Part shown: in pieces, positions 19,225-28,765 of the stretch | Position numbering within the stretch: position 1 is the first letter of the stretch | How the letters are laid out: every line of letters begins with the position of its first letter | NCBI GenBank assembly: GCA_016283355.1 | Contig: JAEEMS010000023.1 | Coordinates: 1 to 64,000, forward strand | From: Elusimicrobiaceae bacterium | GTDB lineage: Bacteria; Elusimicrobiota; Elusimicrobia; Elusimicrobiales; Elusimicrobiaceae | DNA: 64,000 nt | Reading direction: 5' to 3' | Notes under the pieces: model-generated | What the model was told of the DNA's origin: nothing | The model's database searches: none | Seen by the model: only the letters and a program-made list of their open reading frames with translations | Program-made: the position numbers and the translations under genes

Positions 19225-20397
19225 ATGGATAATACTTTTCATACTGCTATTATCGGAGCCGGTGCCAGCGGGCTCTTTTGTGCAGGCAGTTTTAACGCAC
19301 GAAAAATTATTTTAGACCACAACACAATTCCCGGTAAAAAAGTGGCTGTTTCCGGAGGGGGAAAGTGCAATTTTTCCAATTTGTATCTATCTTCCGCAGA
19401 TTATCTTTGCCAACAGAAACATTTTTGTAAAAATGCCTTGGCCTCTTTTACCCCGCATCATTTTATGCATTTGTTGGAGGATGAGCATATTGTTTATCAA
19501 GAAAGGGAAAAGGGGTGTCTGTTCGCACAAGATGCACAAGATATTGTTCGTTTTCTCGTAAGGCGAGCCAAAAAGAATCAAACAGAATTTTCCCTTTCCA
19601 CGCAAGTATTATCCGTCCTCCCGCAAAAAGAGGGAGGATTTATACTGCACACCTCTAAGGGCCCTTTCTATGCCCGTCACGTCGTGTTGGCGAGCGGAGG
19701 ATTATCTTATCCCGCCTTGGGGGCCAGTCCGTTTGGGATACACGTAGCAAGACAATTGGGATTATCTTTTATTGAACAACGCCCGGCCTTATGCGGGCTC
19801 ACGCTCCCAAAAGCAGAACAAGCTATTTTCCGGAAATTAGCAGGTAACTCTCTCACCGCAACTGTAACAACCGACCGAAAAACTTTTACAGGACAACTAC
19901 TTTTTACACATGAAGGTTTTAGTGGCCCCGCTATTTTAAATGCTTCTTTGTTTTGGACCCCGTCAAAAGAAGTTATCATCAATTTTTTACCGGGAACAGA
20001 CGTACGAGAAATTTTAACGGCCTCCAAAAATTCCGCTCGTACTTTCTCTGCGGTATTGGCAGAGCATATACCCGCAAAAATTTCGAAGGCAATAATAGGG
20101 CCTTTGGAACAAAGTTTGGCAAACGCGCCTAAAAAAGATTTACAAGCCGCGGCAAACCGCCTAAACCGTTTTTCATTTGTTCCGGCCGGAACTTCCGGCT
20201 ACACAAAGGCCGAAGTTACTGCCGGCGGGATAGACACAAGAGAGATTCATCCCACTACGTTTGAAGTGAAAAACAGGCCGGGATTATATGTCATCGGAGA
20301 ACTGCTGGATGTTACCGGCCGTTTAGGAGGATTCAACTTACACTGGTGTTGGGCCAGCGCGTATAGTTGTGCCGGTGCGTTGTCCCGTAAATTCTAA
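19225..20397 (+). CDS. HI0933/YhiN-like flavoprotein (NAD(P)/FAD-dependent oxidoreductase)
   Basis: IIGAGASGLFCA, KVAVSGGGKCNFSN, GGLSYPALG, TAGGIDTREIHPTTFEVK, GGFNLHWCWASAY. Confidence 0.92.
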   Translation: MDNTFHTAIIGAGASGLFCAGSFNARKIILDHNTIPGKKVAVSGGGKCNFSNLYLSSADYLCQQKHFCKNALASFTPHHFMHLLEDEHIVYQEREKGCLFAQDAQDIVRFLVRRAKKNQTEFSLSTQVLSVLPQKEGGFILHTSKGPFYARHVVLASGGLSYPALGASPFGIHVARQLGLSFIEQRPALCGLTLPKAEQAIFRKLAGNSLTATVTTDRKTFTGQLLFTHEGFSGPAILNASLFWTPSKEVIINFLPGTDVREILTASKNSARTFSAVLAEHIPAKISKAIIGPLEQSLANAPKKDLQAAANRLNRFSFVPAGTSGYTKAEVTAGGIDTREIHPTTFEVKNRPGLYVIGELLDVTGRLGGFNLHWCWASAYSCAGALSRKF

Positions 20398-20478
20398 TAA
20401 TTATCCGTATGTGCTTATCCCCTCTATTTTTCTTTTTTGCTATAATACATGGGAGGGATAAACTGCGCAGAGGTTATT

Positions 20479-21711
20479 ATGATTGATATCTACAAAGAGA
20501 GAAATTTACTCAAATTATGGTTTGCGTCTTTAGACATTTCGAACAAGATGATTGTTCCGTTTTTAAAAATTTTCTTATTGACGCTCTTACCAACGATAGT
20601 GATAGCTGTAATAAAACTAGCCCCTGTTTTCTTTGCCGCTCATACAACTTCTCCCGCACAATTACTGGCTTTTTCTATCGGAGGAATTGTATTAAAAACC
20701 GTGGCGGGAGCAATATTGCTTCTGGGCTATTGTGCTCTCATGCGTTTGTGCGCAGCATACGTAGAGGGGCGTATGGAAACCATTTCTCACGCGCTTCTAT
20801 CCTCTATTCTGCCACTTCTATATTTCTTCATTCTCAGCGTGGCATTATCCATTGTAACTGCAATCGCTTTTGTCTTCTTTGGTAGGTTGTTTGTTAGGTT
20901 GCTATTTTCGGGATCTTCTTTTGGGTTGCTCTTTTTAATCTTTTTGCTTCCAATACTCTTTTTTATAGTACGTTTATTTTACACGCTGTCTGCTATTGTC
21001 CTTGCAGAAAAAGGCCCCATCTCAGCCATTCAATATAGTTGGAAATTAACGGAAGGGATGGATGCACTTTATGCTTTCGGAGCGTTCATATTGCAAACCT
21101 TGTTATTCGCTTTTCCAGGCATATTAGCGGCGTTGGCTTTCTATCTCATTCCGCTCTATGCTCCCACGTTAAATTTAGCCGGATTGCCTATGCCGGTGTT
21201 AATTTCTTTGCTTATCATTACTTTGTGCATATGGTTCTTCTTCCAAGCGTGTGGTTATGCATTTTACACTTTGGTATTTCTGCACGTAGCTAACGAAGGT
21301 AGTTCCGGTCCATGGGGCACTACCCCGGATATGCATATCGTTAAGAAACATCAACCCGACGTCCAAATGACAACGGATGATGCGGAAGTGACATTTCATG
21401 AAGAACAAACAATCCGGCTGAATGCCGCTCAAGTACAAGAACTAACGGTAGAAAGCACCGCTGTAAAAACCGGGAATGACAACAAGCACTTAAAAGAGGA
21501 ACTCAAAAAGGTGTACAAACCGCAGCCGGTGGATCAACTCGTCCAACACGGGGATGAAGACAGAATGCCTACCATCGTTTTTGACGATGAAATGGCAAAA
21601 AATTTGGAAGAAAATAGAAAATTACTGACTCCGCAACAAACACAACAACCCCAGGAAAAACCCGATGATGACGATGGGGAAATTACTTCCATTAAAATAT
21701 CCAAACACTAA
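20479..21711 (+). CDS. Multi-spanning membrane protein with cytoplasmic acidic tail
   Basis: Several hydrophobic TM segments then a hydrophilic C-terminus; start chosen at MIDIYKER with upstream gagg. Confidence 0.6.
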   Translation: MIDIYKERNLLKLWFASLDISNKMIVPFLKIFLLTLLPTIVIAVIKLAPVFFAAHTTSPAQLLAFSIGGIVLKTVAGAILLLGYCALMRLCAAYVEGRMETISHALLSSILPLLYFFILSVALSIVTAIAFVFFGRLFVRLLFSGSSFGLLFLIFLLPILFFIVRLFYTLSAIVLAEKGPISAIQYSWKLTEGMDALYAFGAFILQTLLFAFPGILAALAFYLIPLYAPTLNLAGLPMPVLISLLIITLCIWFFFQACGYAFYTLVFLHVANEGSSGPWGTTPDMHIVKKHQPDVQMTTDDAEVTFHEEQTIRLNAAQVQELTVESTAVKTGNDNKHLKEELKKVYKPQPVDQLVQHGDEDRMPTIVFDDEMAKNLEENRKLLTPQQTQQPQEKPDDDDGEITSIKISKH

Positions 21712-21716
21712 AAAAA

Positions 21717-21738
21717 GAGCCGGGTTTTATACCGGCTC
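21717..21738 (+). terminator. Intrinsic terminator
   Basis: gagccgggttttataccggctc followed by ttttt. Confidence 0.7.
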
Positions 21739-21873
21739 TTTTTATTCGCCTTTGCCGATGTTTACGCAATTTTGAATTCACGGGTATGCTTTGCATAGTT
21801 TGGAACAAATAAAATAACTACGATATCCCGCAAATATATTTTAAAATTGATATGATATAGGTAAGAGGATTAT

Positions 21874-22188
21874 ATGAACCCACTTGTTATTTTTAAAGAT
21901 ATTTCTACTTTTTTCAAAATGGTCGCAGCCATTTTGCACCGTCAGTATAAAATGCCGTGGCAAACATTTTTTTGGGCGGTTATCTGTTTGGTCTATTTTA
22001 TGTCTCCCATCGATTTACTGCCCGACATGTTACCCATGTTGGGAATTGCCGATGACGGAGCTTTCATCGTGTTCATTCTCACGCTTTTACATAAAGACCT
22101 AGCCACTTTCCGTCAATCACAAGAAGATAAAAGCAACGTTATCGAGGCGGAAGTTGTACAAACCTTTGACAAAAAGGATAAAGAATAA
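21874..22188 (+). CDS. DUF1232 (YkvA-like) membrane protein
   Basis: VYFMSPIDLLPDMLPMLGIADDGAFIVFILTLL. Confidence 0.85.
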   Translation: MNPLVIFKDISTFFKMVAAILHRQYKMPWQTFFWAVICLVYFMSPIDLLPDMLPMLGIADDGAFIVFILTLLHKDLATFRQSQEDKSNVIEAEVVQTFDKKDKE

Positions 22189-24335
22189 TGTTAAAAAAAT
22201 TGATTAAAATTTTATGTGTCGTTCTTCTTCTTATTGTGGGAACGGTGGTGGGGGGATTTTTTGCACTCAAAGCATTTCTCTCACCGGAGAAAATTCATAC
22301 GTTGGCACAGCAATATGCACGGGAAAACTGGAACCGCCAAATCTCTTTCCAACAACTCTCTGTAAACTGGATCGGATTGACCCTTAAAGATTTTGCTTTA
22401 TCGGAAGAAAATTCTTTTGAACAAGGTACATTTATTAAGGCAAAAGAAGTGGTTGCTAAAGTGGACGTTAAAGCTTTATTTAAAAAACGAGTTCAAATTA
22501 ACACGCTGTTTTTAAACGGAGTAGAAGTAACGCTAGTTCAACAAAAAGACGGCCGGTTCAATTTCTCTTCGTTCGTAAAAGAAGATACCGCCACTGCTTC
22601 CGCAGATATGTCGGCCACATCGCAACATACATCGCAGCAACCGTTGGTCCTTAAAGCGGATCGGTTATCCGCTTCGGATTGTCGGTTTATCTACCGTAAT
22701 GATATCTCCGGGGCCCAAACATCGTTGGATCATTTAAATTTTGCTGTCACGCAGTTTGATTTGGCCCATCCGTTCGATTTACTTTTGAATTTTACAACAC
22801 ACCTAACGCAAGAAAACCAACCTTCCATCGATTTACCTATCCGCCTGGAAGGAACGTTATTTTTAGCCAATACCGAGTGGAAAAAAGCATATCTGCAGGC
22901 ACGTTCGTTGCAAGCTTCCTATAAAACGGTTCAGTTGAATTTGCAGGGAAAAGCAGAAAATTTCACAGCCCCCGTAGTCGATGTCACAGGGAATCTTAGC
23001 GGTGTAAACAACAAGGTATTGGCTGAATTGTTGCCTCAATTACCGTCCTTTGATTTGCCGGTACTGGCTCTTAAAGTACAGGCCAAAACTAACTTAACAG
23101 ACAGCCGTGCCGAATTTTCAAAAATAGAATTGCAAACGCAAAACAATTCGCTTTCCGCCACAGGGAACACCTCTTGGGGAGAGAATTTTTCCTACGCGCT
23201 GGCAGGGAGTATCCAAACGGACCTCTCTCAACTGGTACAAATGACCGGGGGATCTTCTTTTCATCCGGCCGGGAATGTGAATGGATCTTTTAAAACTCTC
23301 GCGCAAGGAAACCGCAACCATCTTTCAGGGACGTTTACACTCAAAGATGTCAGTATGCTCTACACGCCTTTTACCTTTGAACAAGTCAGCGGAACGGTCA
23401 CTTTGGCTGATTCGGGCGCTGTTTCTGCGGCCCTCACCGGGCAAATCAATCAAGGCAATTTCGTAGGCAATTTACTATATAAATCAGCCAACGAATTAAC
23501 AGATATTCTACTAAAACTTGATATTGATAAATTCACATTGGCAACATGGCCTTCTTCCTCTCAAAAAGAAGCGTCACAAACCGCTACCACCACCTCAACG
23601 GAAAACCGTCTCAACTTACAGGCAGATGTAACGGTAGGGGAACTCATTGTACCGCATTTCCGTTCCGGGGGGCTTGCATTAAACGCCCAATTAACGGATT
23701 TGTCCGATGCCATGACTCGTGCCAACGGCACCCTTTCATTTACCTTACAACCCGGGGCCATTACGGATTTGGACGTATTTGTTAAAGAAAATAAGTTGGT
23801 AAAAATTCTGTTTCTACCGCTTAGTATCGTGCGGAAAGTGTCCCAAACACTTCGGTTAAATTTATTCCCGTCGGAAAAAGAGCGGGGGGAAATTGCTTTT
23901 ACACAAGGAACCGGTCGCTATACGTTTGATAACGGCGTGATGAACGTGGACGAAACCGTATTCAAATCCTCTGTCGCGGATCTTCATGGAGCCGGCACCA
24001 TTAACTTTCCCGCAGACAAATTGGATATGAAAGTTACCGCCACACTCTTTTCTCAGGAAGCGCCGATGGTTATTAAAATTACAGGCACACCTCAAAACCC
24101 CAAAGGAAAACTGGACGTAATGGGAACGGTTAACTCTGTGCTAGGGGGACTACTCAACGGGAAAAGCGAAACAACTGTCGCAGAAGAAGTTACGCAGGAT
24201 ACCCGGGATGCCGTAGATACGGCCCGTACGGACGTGGAAGAAACGGCAGAGGTTTCGGCAGAAGATGTCAGAGATGCACTCAAAGATACTGCTCACGCGC
24301 TCAAAGGGCTTTTCAAGAAAAAATCCGACCAATAA
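22188..24335 (+). CDS. AsmA-family protein
   Basis: N-terminal TM; GGFFALKAFLSPEKIHTLAQQYARENWNRQISFQQLSVNWIGLTLKDFALSE; C-terminal AsmA_2-like region. Confidence 0.82.
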   Translation: MLKKLIKILCVVLLLIVGTVVGGFFALKAFLSPEKIHTLAQQYARENWNRQISFQQLSVNWIGLTLKDFALSEENSFEQGTFIKAKEVVAKVDVKALFKKRVQINTLFLNGVEVTLVQQKDGRFNFSSFVKEDTATASADMSATSQHTSQQPLVLKADRLSASDCRFIYRNDISGAQTSLDHLNFAVTQFDLAHPFDLLLNFTTHLTQENQPSIDLPIRLEGTLFLANTEWKKAYLQARSLQASYKTVQLNLQGKAENFTAPVVDVTGNLSGVNNKVLAELLPQLPSFDLPVLALKVQAKTNLTDSRAEFSKIELQTQNNSLSATGNTSWGENFSYALAGSIQTDLSQLVQMTGGSSFHPAGNVNGSFKTLAQGNRNHLSGTFTLKDVSMLYTPFTFEQVSGTVTLADSGAVSAALTGQINQGNFVGNLLYKSANELTDILLKLDIDKFTLATWPSSSQKEASQTATTTSTENRLNLQADVTVGELIVPHFRSGGLALNAQLTDLSDAMTRANGTLSFTLQPGAITDLDVFVKENKLVKILFLPLSIVRKVSQTLRLNLFPSEKERGEIAFTQGTGRYTFDNGVMNVDETVFKSSVADLHGAGTINFPADKLDMKVTATLFSQEAPMVIKITGTPQNPKGKLDVMGTVNSVLGGLLNGKSETTVAEEVTQDTRDAVDTARTDVEETAEVSAEDVRDALKDTAHALKGLFKKKSDQ

Positions 24336-24378
24336 CGTTTTTCACATACGAGTGACTAATTTATTTTCCAAATAAAAA

Positions 24379-24396
24379 CCCCCGGTGCAACCGGGG
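24379..24396 (+). terminator. Intrinsic terminator
   Basis: cccccggtgcaaccgggg followed by atttttat. Confidence 0.65.
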
Positions 24397-24422
24397 ATTT
24401 TTATCTTAATTTTTTTGTGCAC

Positions 24423-25211
24423 TCAAGATTCTGTTTTTGGTGCACTCAAGATCCAATGGGCATCACAATTCGCACCAATCGATATTGGTATGCCGTCGCA
24501 AGTACAGGCGGATGTTCCCGTACACTGTACCCACGTCGCGTTACTCGGGTCTATGGGGATCTCACCTTCCTCCATACCGCTTTCTCTAAACTTAAGATTA
24601 GGGTTGGTGCCGACCAAATCCCAAATTCTGTCTACAGCCATTGTTGAAATCCTAAAGGGACTATTTGGCAAGATAATCCCTACTCCTAAAAACGGGGCCA
24701 CAGACGCGCCACTCTCTTGCTGCTCAAAGGTCAAGCGGACTCTTTCTTCGGCCTCTAATGGTTTAACACGACGCACGTGCAATTCACTTCCTTCTTGTAT
24801 TATCACATTTTTAAAGGGCGCTCCGCTTTCAGTAACCACCATCCGAACGTCCCCCGTTAAAGAACCGCTCGGGTCAAATTTAACATTCCCCAAATCGGTC
24901 GGTTGTGTCAAGTTCAACACAGTGCTCTTGGAAATAGGCACATAAACCATGCCTGTATTCGTATTGGTGGGAGTGTAGTTTAAAAATTCCACTCTTTCCA
25001 CCCGGGTCACTGTTACAGAACATGTTGGACCTTCGGCACATGTGGGGTCTGTACAACAGGCCTCACCACCTTTCAATTCTAACCCTTTTACTTCTAAATT
25101 GGAAAAAACCCCATTCGGGGAACCAACGGTCGTAACAAACGTCATTGGCTGGCCGTTAGCAACCAATGGCAACAAAATCCCTACCATACCGATCAAAACA
25201 CTTTTTTTCAT
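24423..25211 (-). CDS. Secreted protein of unknown function
   Basis: Signal peptide MKKSVLIGMVGILLPLVANGQ; Cys clusters (EACCTDPTCAEGPTC; CTGTSACTC); RBS-like upstream; not matched to a family. Confidence 0.7.
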   Translation of the reverse strand: MKKSVLIGMVGILLPLVANGQPMTFVTTVGSPNGVFSNLEVKGLELKGGEACCTDPTCAEGPTCSVTVTRVERVEFLNYTPTNTNTGMVYVPISKSTVLNLTQPTDLGNVKFDPSGSLTGDVRMVVTESGAPFKNVIIQEGSELHVRRVKPLEAEERVRLTFEQQESGASVAPFLGVGIILPNSPFRISTMAVDRIWDLVGTNPNLKFRESGMEEGEIPIDPSNATWVQCTGTSACTCDGIPISIGANCDAHWILSAPKTES

Positions 25212-25327
25212 AACAATTTCACCCCAAAAATAGTTACTTTCTAAGTATAGCTAAAATATGTGATAAAAACAACCCCATTTTAAAAAAATTCTACCATTCG
25301 AAACTAAATATCCTATAATAAAAGGGT

Positions 25328-26608
25328 ATGGGTATTTTGTTATTAGTGCTTACCAACTTGGCTTTTCCGTTTGCTGCACTGGGGGTTGTGGGGGGATTTT
25401 TCTTTTCCGCACGGCGAAATCTTTTGAAAAATCTGTGGGCAGAACTAAAGGAACGTTTTGGTCTCGAAGCTGCCGGGCAGTTCCCCAAAGGGGCGGTATG
25501 GCTGCATTGTGCCAGCGTAGGGGAAGTTTCCTCTATGAAGGAAACCATCAGCCGTTTGAAGGATTTTTACAAACGGCCCATTTTAGTAACCACTACCACT
25601 CAGGCCGGCAAACAAACCGCCTTAAAAAACCCTGTCATCGATGCCGCTGCATTGGTCCCGCTGGATTTCTACCCATCCTGTAAACGTTTTTTGCGTATTG
25701 CACAACCTTACCGCTTGTTTTTGGTAGAACGGGAGATTTGGCCCAATTTATTGGAAAGTGCCTTCCAAGCGGGAGTACCGACTGCTCTCCTCAACGGCCG
25801 TATCTCAAGAAAATCAACCAGGGCCTACAGCTGGGTCCGGCCGTTATTCAAACGCGTGTTAGGGCATCTGCAGTTTGCCGCGCTCCAAACCCGGGAAGAC
25901 AAAGCCCGCTATAAATGTTTGGGGATGCCCACCCGCAAGCTCTTTGTGTGCGGCAACGTGAAATATGACTCACTATCGGACAAACCGCCTCATTTGGATA
26001 AAGTTTACCGCTGGCTCAAAGAGTTGGGATGGGAACAAAAGATGATTTTTGTGTTGGGCAGCACCCACCCGCAAGAAGAAGAACTGCTACTGCGCACCGC
26101 GCCGGATATCCTTCGTACAGGGACCAAAATTATTTTTGCTCCGCGCCATCTGGAACGGATGGCGGAAATTGAAAACAATCTGCAACGCAGCGGTTTACAT
26201 TATGCGCGGGCCAGCCGCGAACCTTTTGATAAAAATACAGACATTTTATGCGTAGACGAAATGGGAATGTTATCTTCTGTCTATGCCTGTGCAACCTTAT
26301 GCTTTGTTGGCGGCTCGATTGCGCCGCGCGGCGCACACAATTTATTGGAACCGGCTATTTTGTCTAAAACGGTTCTGTTTGGGAAATATTTTTACAATAC
26401 ACCAATCACGGCCCACGCTTTATTGGAAGAGGGGGGCGGCGTCCTGGTAGATGAAGGAAATTTTAAAGCAAAAGTGCTTCATTTACTGGCCGACAAGGCC
26501 CAACTGGAAAACATGTCTGCTAAAGCGCGGGCTACAGCACTGAGTTTTCTAGGTGCTACAAACCAAATTATGGAAGTGGTAAAACATGACGAACAACGAA
26601 ACACCTAA
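25328..26608 (+). CDS. waaA: 3-deoxy-D-manno-octulosonic acid transferase (KdtA)
   Basis: GAVWLHCASVGEV, LVTTTTQAGKQTA, LPLDFYPS-like segment, GSTHPQEEELLL, GGSIAPRGAHNLLEPA. Confidence 0.93.
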   Translation: MGILLLVLTNLAFPFAALGVVGGFFFSARRNLLKNLWAELKERFGLEAAGQFPKGAVWLHCASVGEVSSMKETISRLKDFYKRPILVTTTTQAGKQTALKNPVIDAAALVPLDFYPSCKRFLRIAQPYRLFLVEREIWPNLLESAFQAGVPTALLNGRISRKSTRAYSWVRPLFKRVLGHLQFAALQTREDKARYKCLGMPTRKLFVCGNVKYDSLSDKPPHLDKVYRWLKELGWEQKMIFVLGSTHPQEEELLLRTAPDILRTGTKIIFAPRHLERMAEIENNLQRSGLHYARASREPFDKNTDILCVDEMGMLSSVYACATLCFVGGSIAPRGAHNLLEPAILSKTVLFGKYFYNTPITAHALLEEGGGVLVDEGNFKAKVLHLLADKAQLENMSAKARATALSFLGATNQIMEVVKHDEQRNT

Positions 26609-28109
26609 AATTTTGGTGGTACGATTATCTTCTTTAGGGGATATCGTTCTATCTTCACCCGTATACAAAAATATCAAAGCCAAATGGCCCCATTCGCACA
26701 TTACGCTGATGGTAAAACCGGCTTTCAAACATGTGCTGGCCGGTCATCCGGATATTGATGAAATTTTAATAGCCAAAAAGGGGATTTTTGCCAATATTCG
26801 TCAGATCCGTGCGGGGCATTACACACACTATTTAGATTTGCACGCCACTTTTAAAAGTATGGTAATGGGATTTTTCAGCCGTATCCCCAACCGCGTACGC
26901 TACGAGAAAAATGCGTTAGAACGCCGTCTGTTGGTACGTTTTCACAAAACTTCTCCCGTTTTGGAACGCCATACGCTTGATAAATATTTAGAAGCACTCA
27001 AAGCGTGGAATATTGATATTAAATACAAAACACCCCAATTGGGAGATTGGGCTTATAAAAATGACAGTTTAGGAAAAAAGGTAAACAAAATTGGAATCTT
27101 CCAAACTTCCTTCATCGGCGACAGTGTGCTGACCACTCCGCTCATACACAAAACAGCCAAATTATTCCCGGAAGCAAAAATTGTTGTCATTACCCGCCCT
27201 CAAACCGAAGATATTTTTAAACCGCTCAAAGACGTAGATGAAATTATTTTGAACGACAAACGCGGTTGGAATAAAATTGCCGGAGTATGGAAAACAGCCC
27301 GTGCTATCAAAAAATCCGGCATCGATATTTTGTTGGTACCGCACCGCAGTTTCCGCAGCGCATTGATTGCTTGGCTCTCCGGAGTACCGGTGCGCATCGG
27401 GTTCTCCTCCAGCGAAGGATGGTTCTTTTATACAAAAACTGTTCCGTTTTCTTGGATGATTCACGATGCCGAACGGAATTTGTCTCTCTTACAAGGAATT
27501 GTAAAAGAACAATTTACAGCAGAAAAATTACAAATGGACTATGCCTCTTCCGCAGAAGAAAATGTGGAGCGGCTTATGAATGATTTTAACTTAAAAGGTA
27601 AAACACTCGTTGGCATACATCCGGGTAGTGCTTGGCCCACCAAATGTTGGCCAATGGATTACTACGTGGAACTTATCAGCCGCTTGCAAGAAGAATTGGG
27701 GGTACAAGTCGTGCTAATTGGCGGAGGACGCCAAGATACGGATGCCGGTGAAAAAATTTGCCAACTCGCCAAAGGTCATGCGGCCAGCTTGTGCGGAAAA
27801 ACCAGTTTGGCCGACTTGATGGCCCTGATGGGACATTTTAAATTATTTATCACCAACGATTCCGGCCCCATGCACATTGCCACGGCTTTTAACGTACCCA
27901 CCCTGGCAATTTTCGGCCCTACCACACGCGAATTAGGATTTTTCCCTTATGGGGAAGGACACCGTGTTGTGGAAGTGAAAAATTTACCGTGCCGTCCTTG
28001 TGCGTTACACGGCGGGAAAAAATGCCCGTTGGGGCATTTTAAATGCATGAAGGACATTTCGGTAGAAGAAGTGTTTATGAATGCAAAACAAATGTTACAA
28101 AGTAAATAG
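26586..28109 (+). CDS. GT9 heptosyltransferase-family protein with duplicated N-terminal half
   Basis: VVRLSSLGDIVLSSPVYKNIK and IFQTSFIGDSVLTTPLIHKTAK repeats; VGIHPGSAWPTKCWP; LFITNDSGPMHIATAFNVPTLAIFGPT. Confidence 0.9.
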   Translation: MTNNETPKILVVRLSSLGDIVLSSPVYKNIKAKWPHSHITLMVKPAFKHVLAGHPDIDEILIAKKGIFANIRQIRAGHYTHYLDLHATFKSMVMGFFSRIPNRVRYEKNALERRLLVRFHKTSPVLERHTLDKYLEALKAWNIDIKYKTPQLGDWAYKNDSLGKKVNKIGIFQTSFIGDSVLTTPLIHKTAKLFPEAKIVVITRPQTEDIFKPLKDVDEIILNDKRGWNKIAGVWKTARAIKKSGIDILLVPHRSFRSALIAWLSGVPVRIGFSSSEGWFFYTKTVPFSWMIHDAERNLSLLQGIVKEQFTAEKLQMDYASSAEENVERLMNDFNLKGKTLVGIHPGSAWPTKCWPMDYYVELISRLQEELGVQVVLIGGGRQDTDAGEKICQLAKGHAASLCGKTSLADLMALMGHFKLFITNDSGPMHIATAFNVPTLAIFGPTTRELGFFPYGEGHRVVEVKNLPCRPCALHGGKKCPLGHFKCMKDISVEEVFMNAKQMLQSK

Positions 28110-28137
28110 ATCCGCTTAAAACATCTTACTAAAAAAA

Positions 28138-28160
28138 TCCCCGTAAAACTATACGGGGAT
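28138..28160 (+). terminator. Intrinsic terminator
   Basis: atccccgtaaaactatacggggat followed by a T run. Confidence 0.7.
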
Positions 28161-28180
28161 TTTTTATTGTAAAAAGCATT

Positions 28181-28645
28181 TTATAAATCTTCAAAATTAA
28201 AATCTGCTTTTTCATCCAAAGCATCAATTGTTGCCTGAAACAGTTTTTTTACTTCCGGCAATTTTTCCAACGCAATCCAAATTCCCTTCTTGGTAAAACC
28301 CTTTGTTTCTTCCCATTGCCGCAAATCCAATCCGCGCGCCCCGCGAAAGGTAGAAACAGAAGCCACAATACAAATCCCGGCACGTTTGGCAAATTTACCG
28401 ATCACACCGTCCGGTTGGTCTCCATCCGGTAACGCTAAAATTTTCGGAGCCATTGCCGCAACAATTTCCGGAGTCATGGTTACCCCATCCCGCGTAGCTC
28501 CGGCAAAACCATCCGTATTTAAATACCGTCGAACCGATACGTAACGGTATCCGTGATAAGCATCGATTGAAAAACGAATGGATTCTTTTTCCGTCAAAAT
28601 AATTTCCCCAATGTCGCGAAGCAAGGTAAAACTGCTTTCAAACAT
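28181..28645 (-). CDS. PC4/p15-like ssDNA-binding protein with two PC4-like modules
   Basis: IRFSIDAYHGYRYVSVRRYLNTDGFAGATRDGVTMTPEIVAAMAPKI and a second GLDLRQWEETKGFTKKGIWIALEKLPEVKKLF. Confidence 0.65.
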   Translation of the reverse strand: MFESSFTLLRDIGEIILTEKESIRFSIDAYHGYRYVSVRRYLNTDGFAGATRDGVTMTPEIVAAMAPKILALPDGDQPDGVIGKFAKRAGICIVASVSTFRGARGLDLRQWEETKGFTKKGIWIALEKLPEVKKLFQATIDALDEKADFNFEDL

Positions 28646-28765
28646 AAAACCCCTCCTGTACCAAATCGCCTAAAATATGATATGATACCTTTAGTATATT
28701 GTAAAGATTGGAAGTTGGAAAATCAAGTATTTTTTAATTGAGATTTATTTTTATAGTACATTTAT

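Noticed and set aside
24385-24945. 186-aa plus ORF antisense to the secreted Cys-cluster gene
   Set aside because: The minus ORF has a signal peptide and RBS; the plus ORF lacks recognisable protein features.
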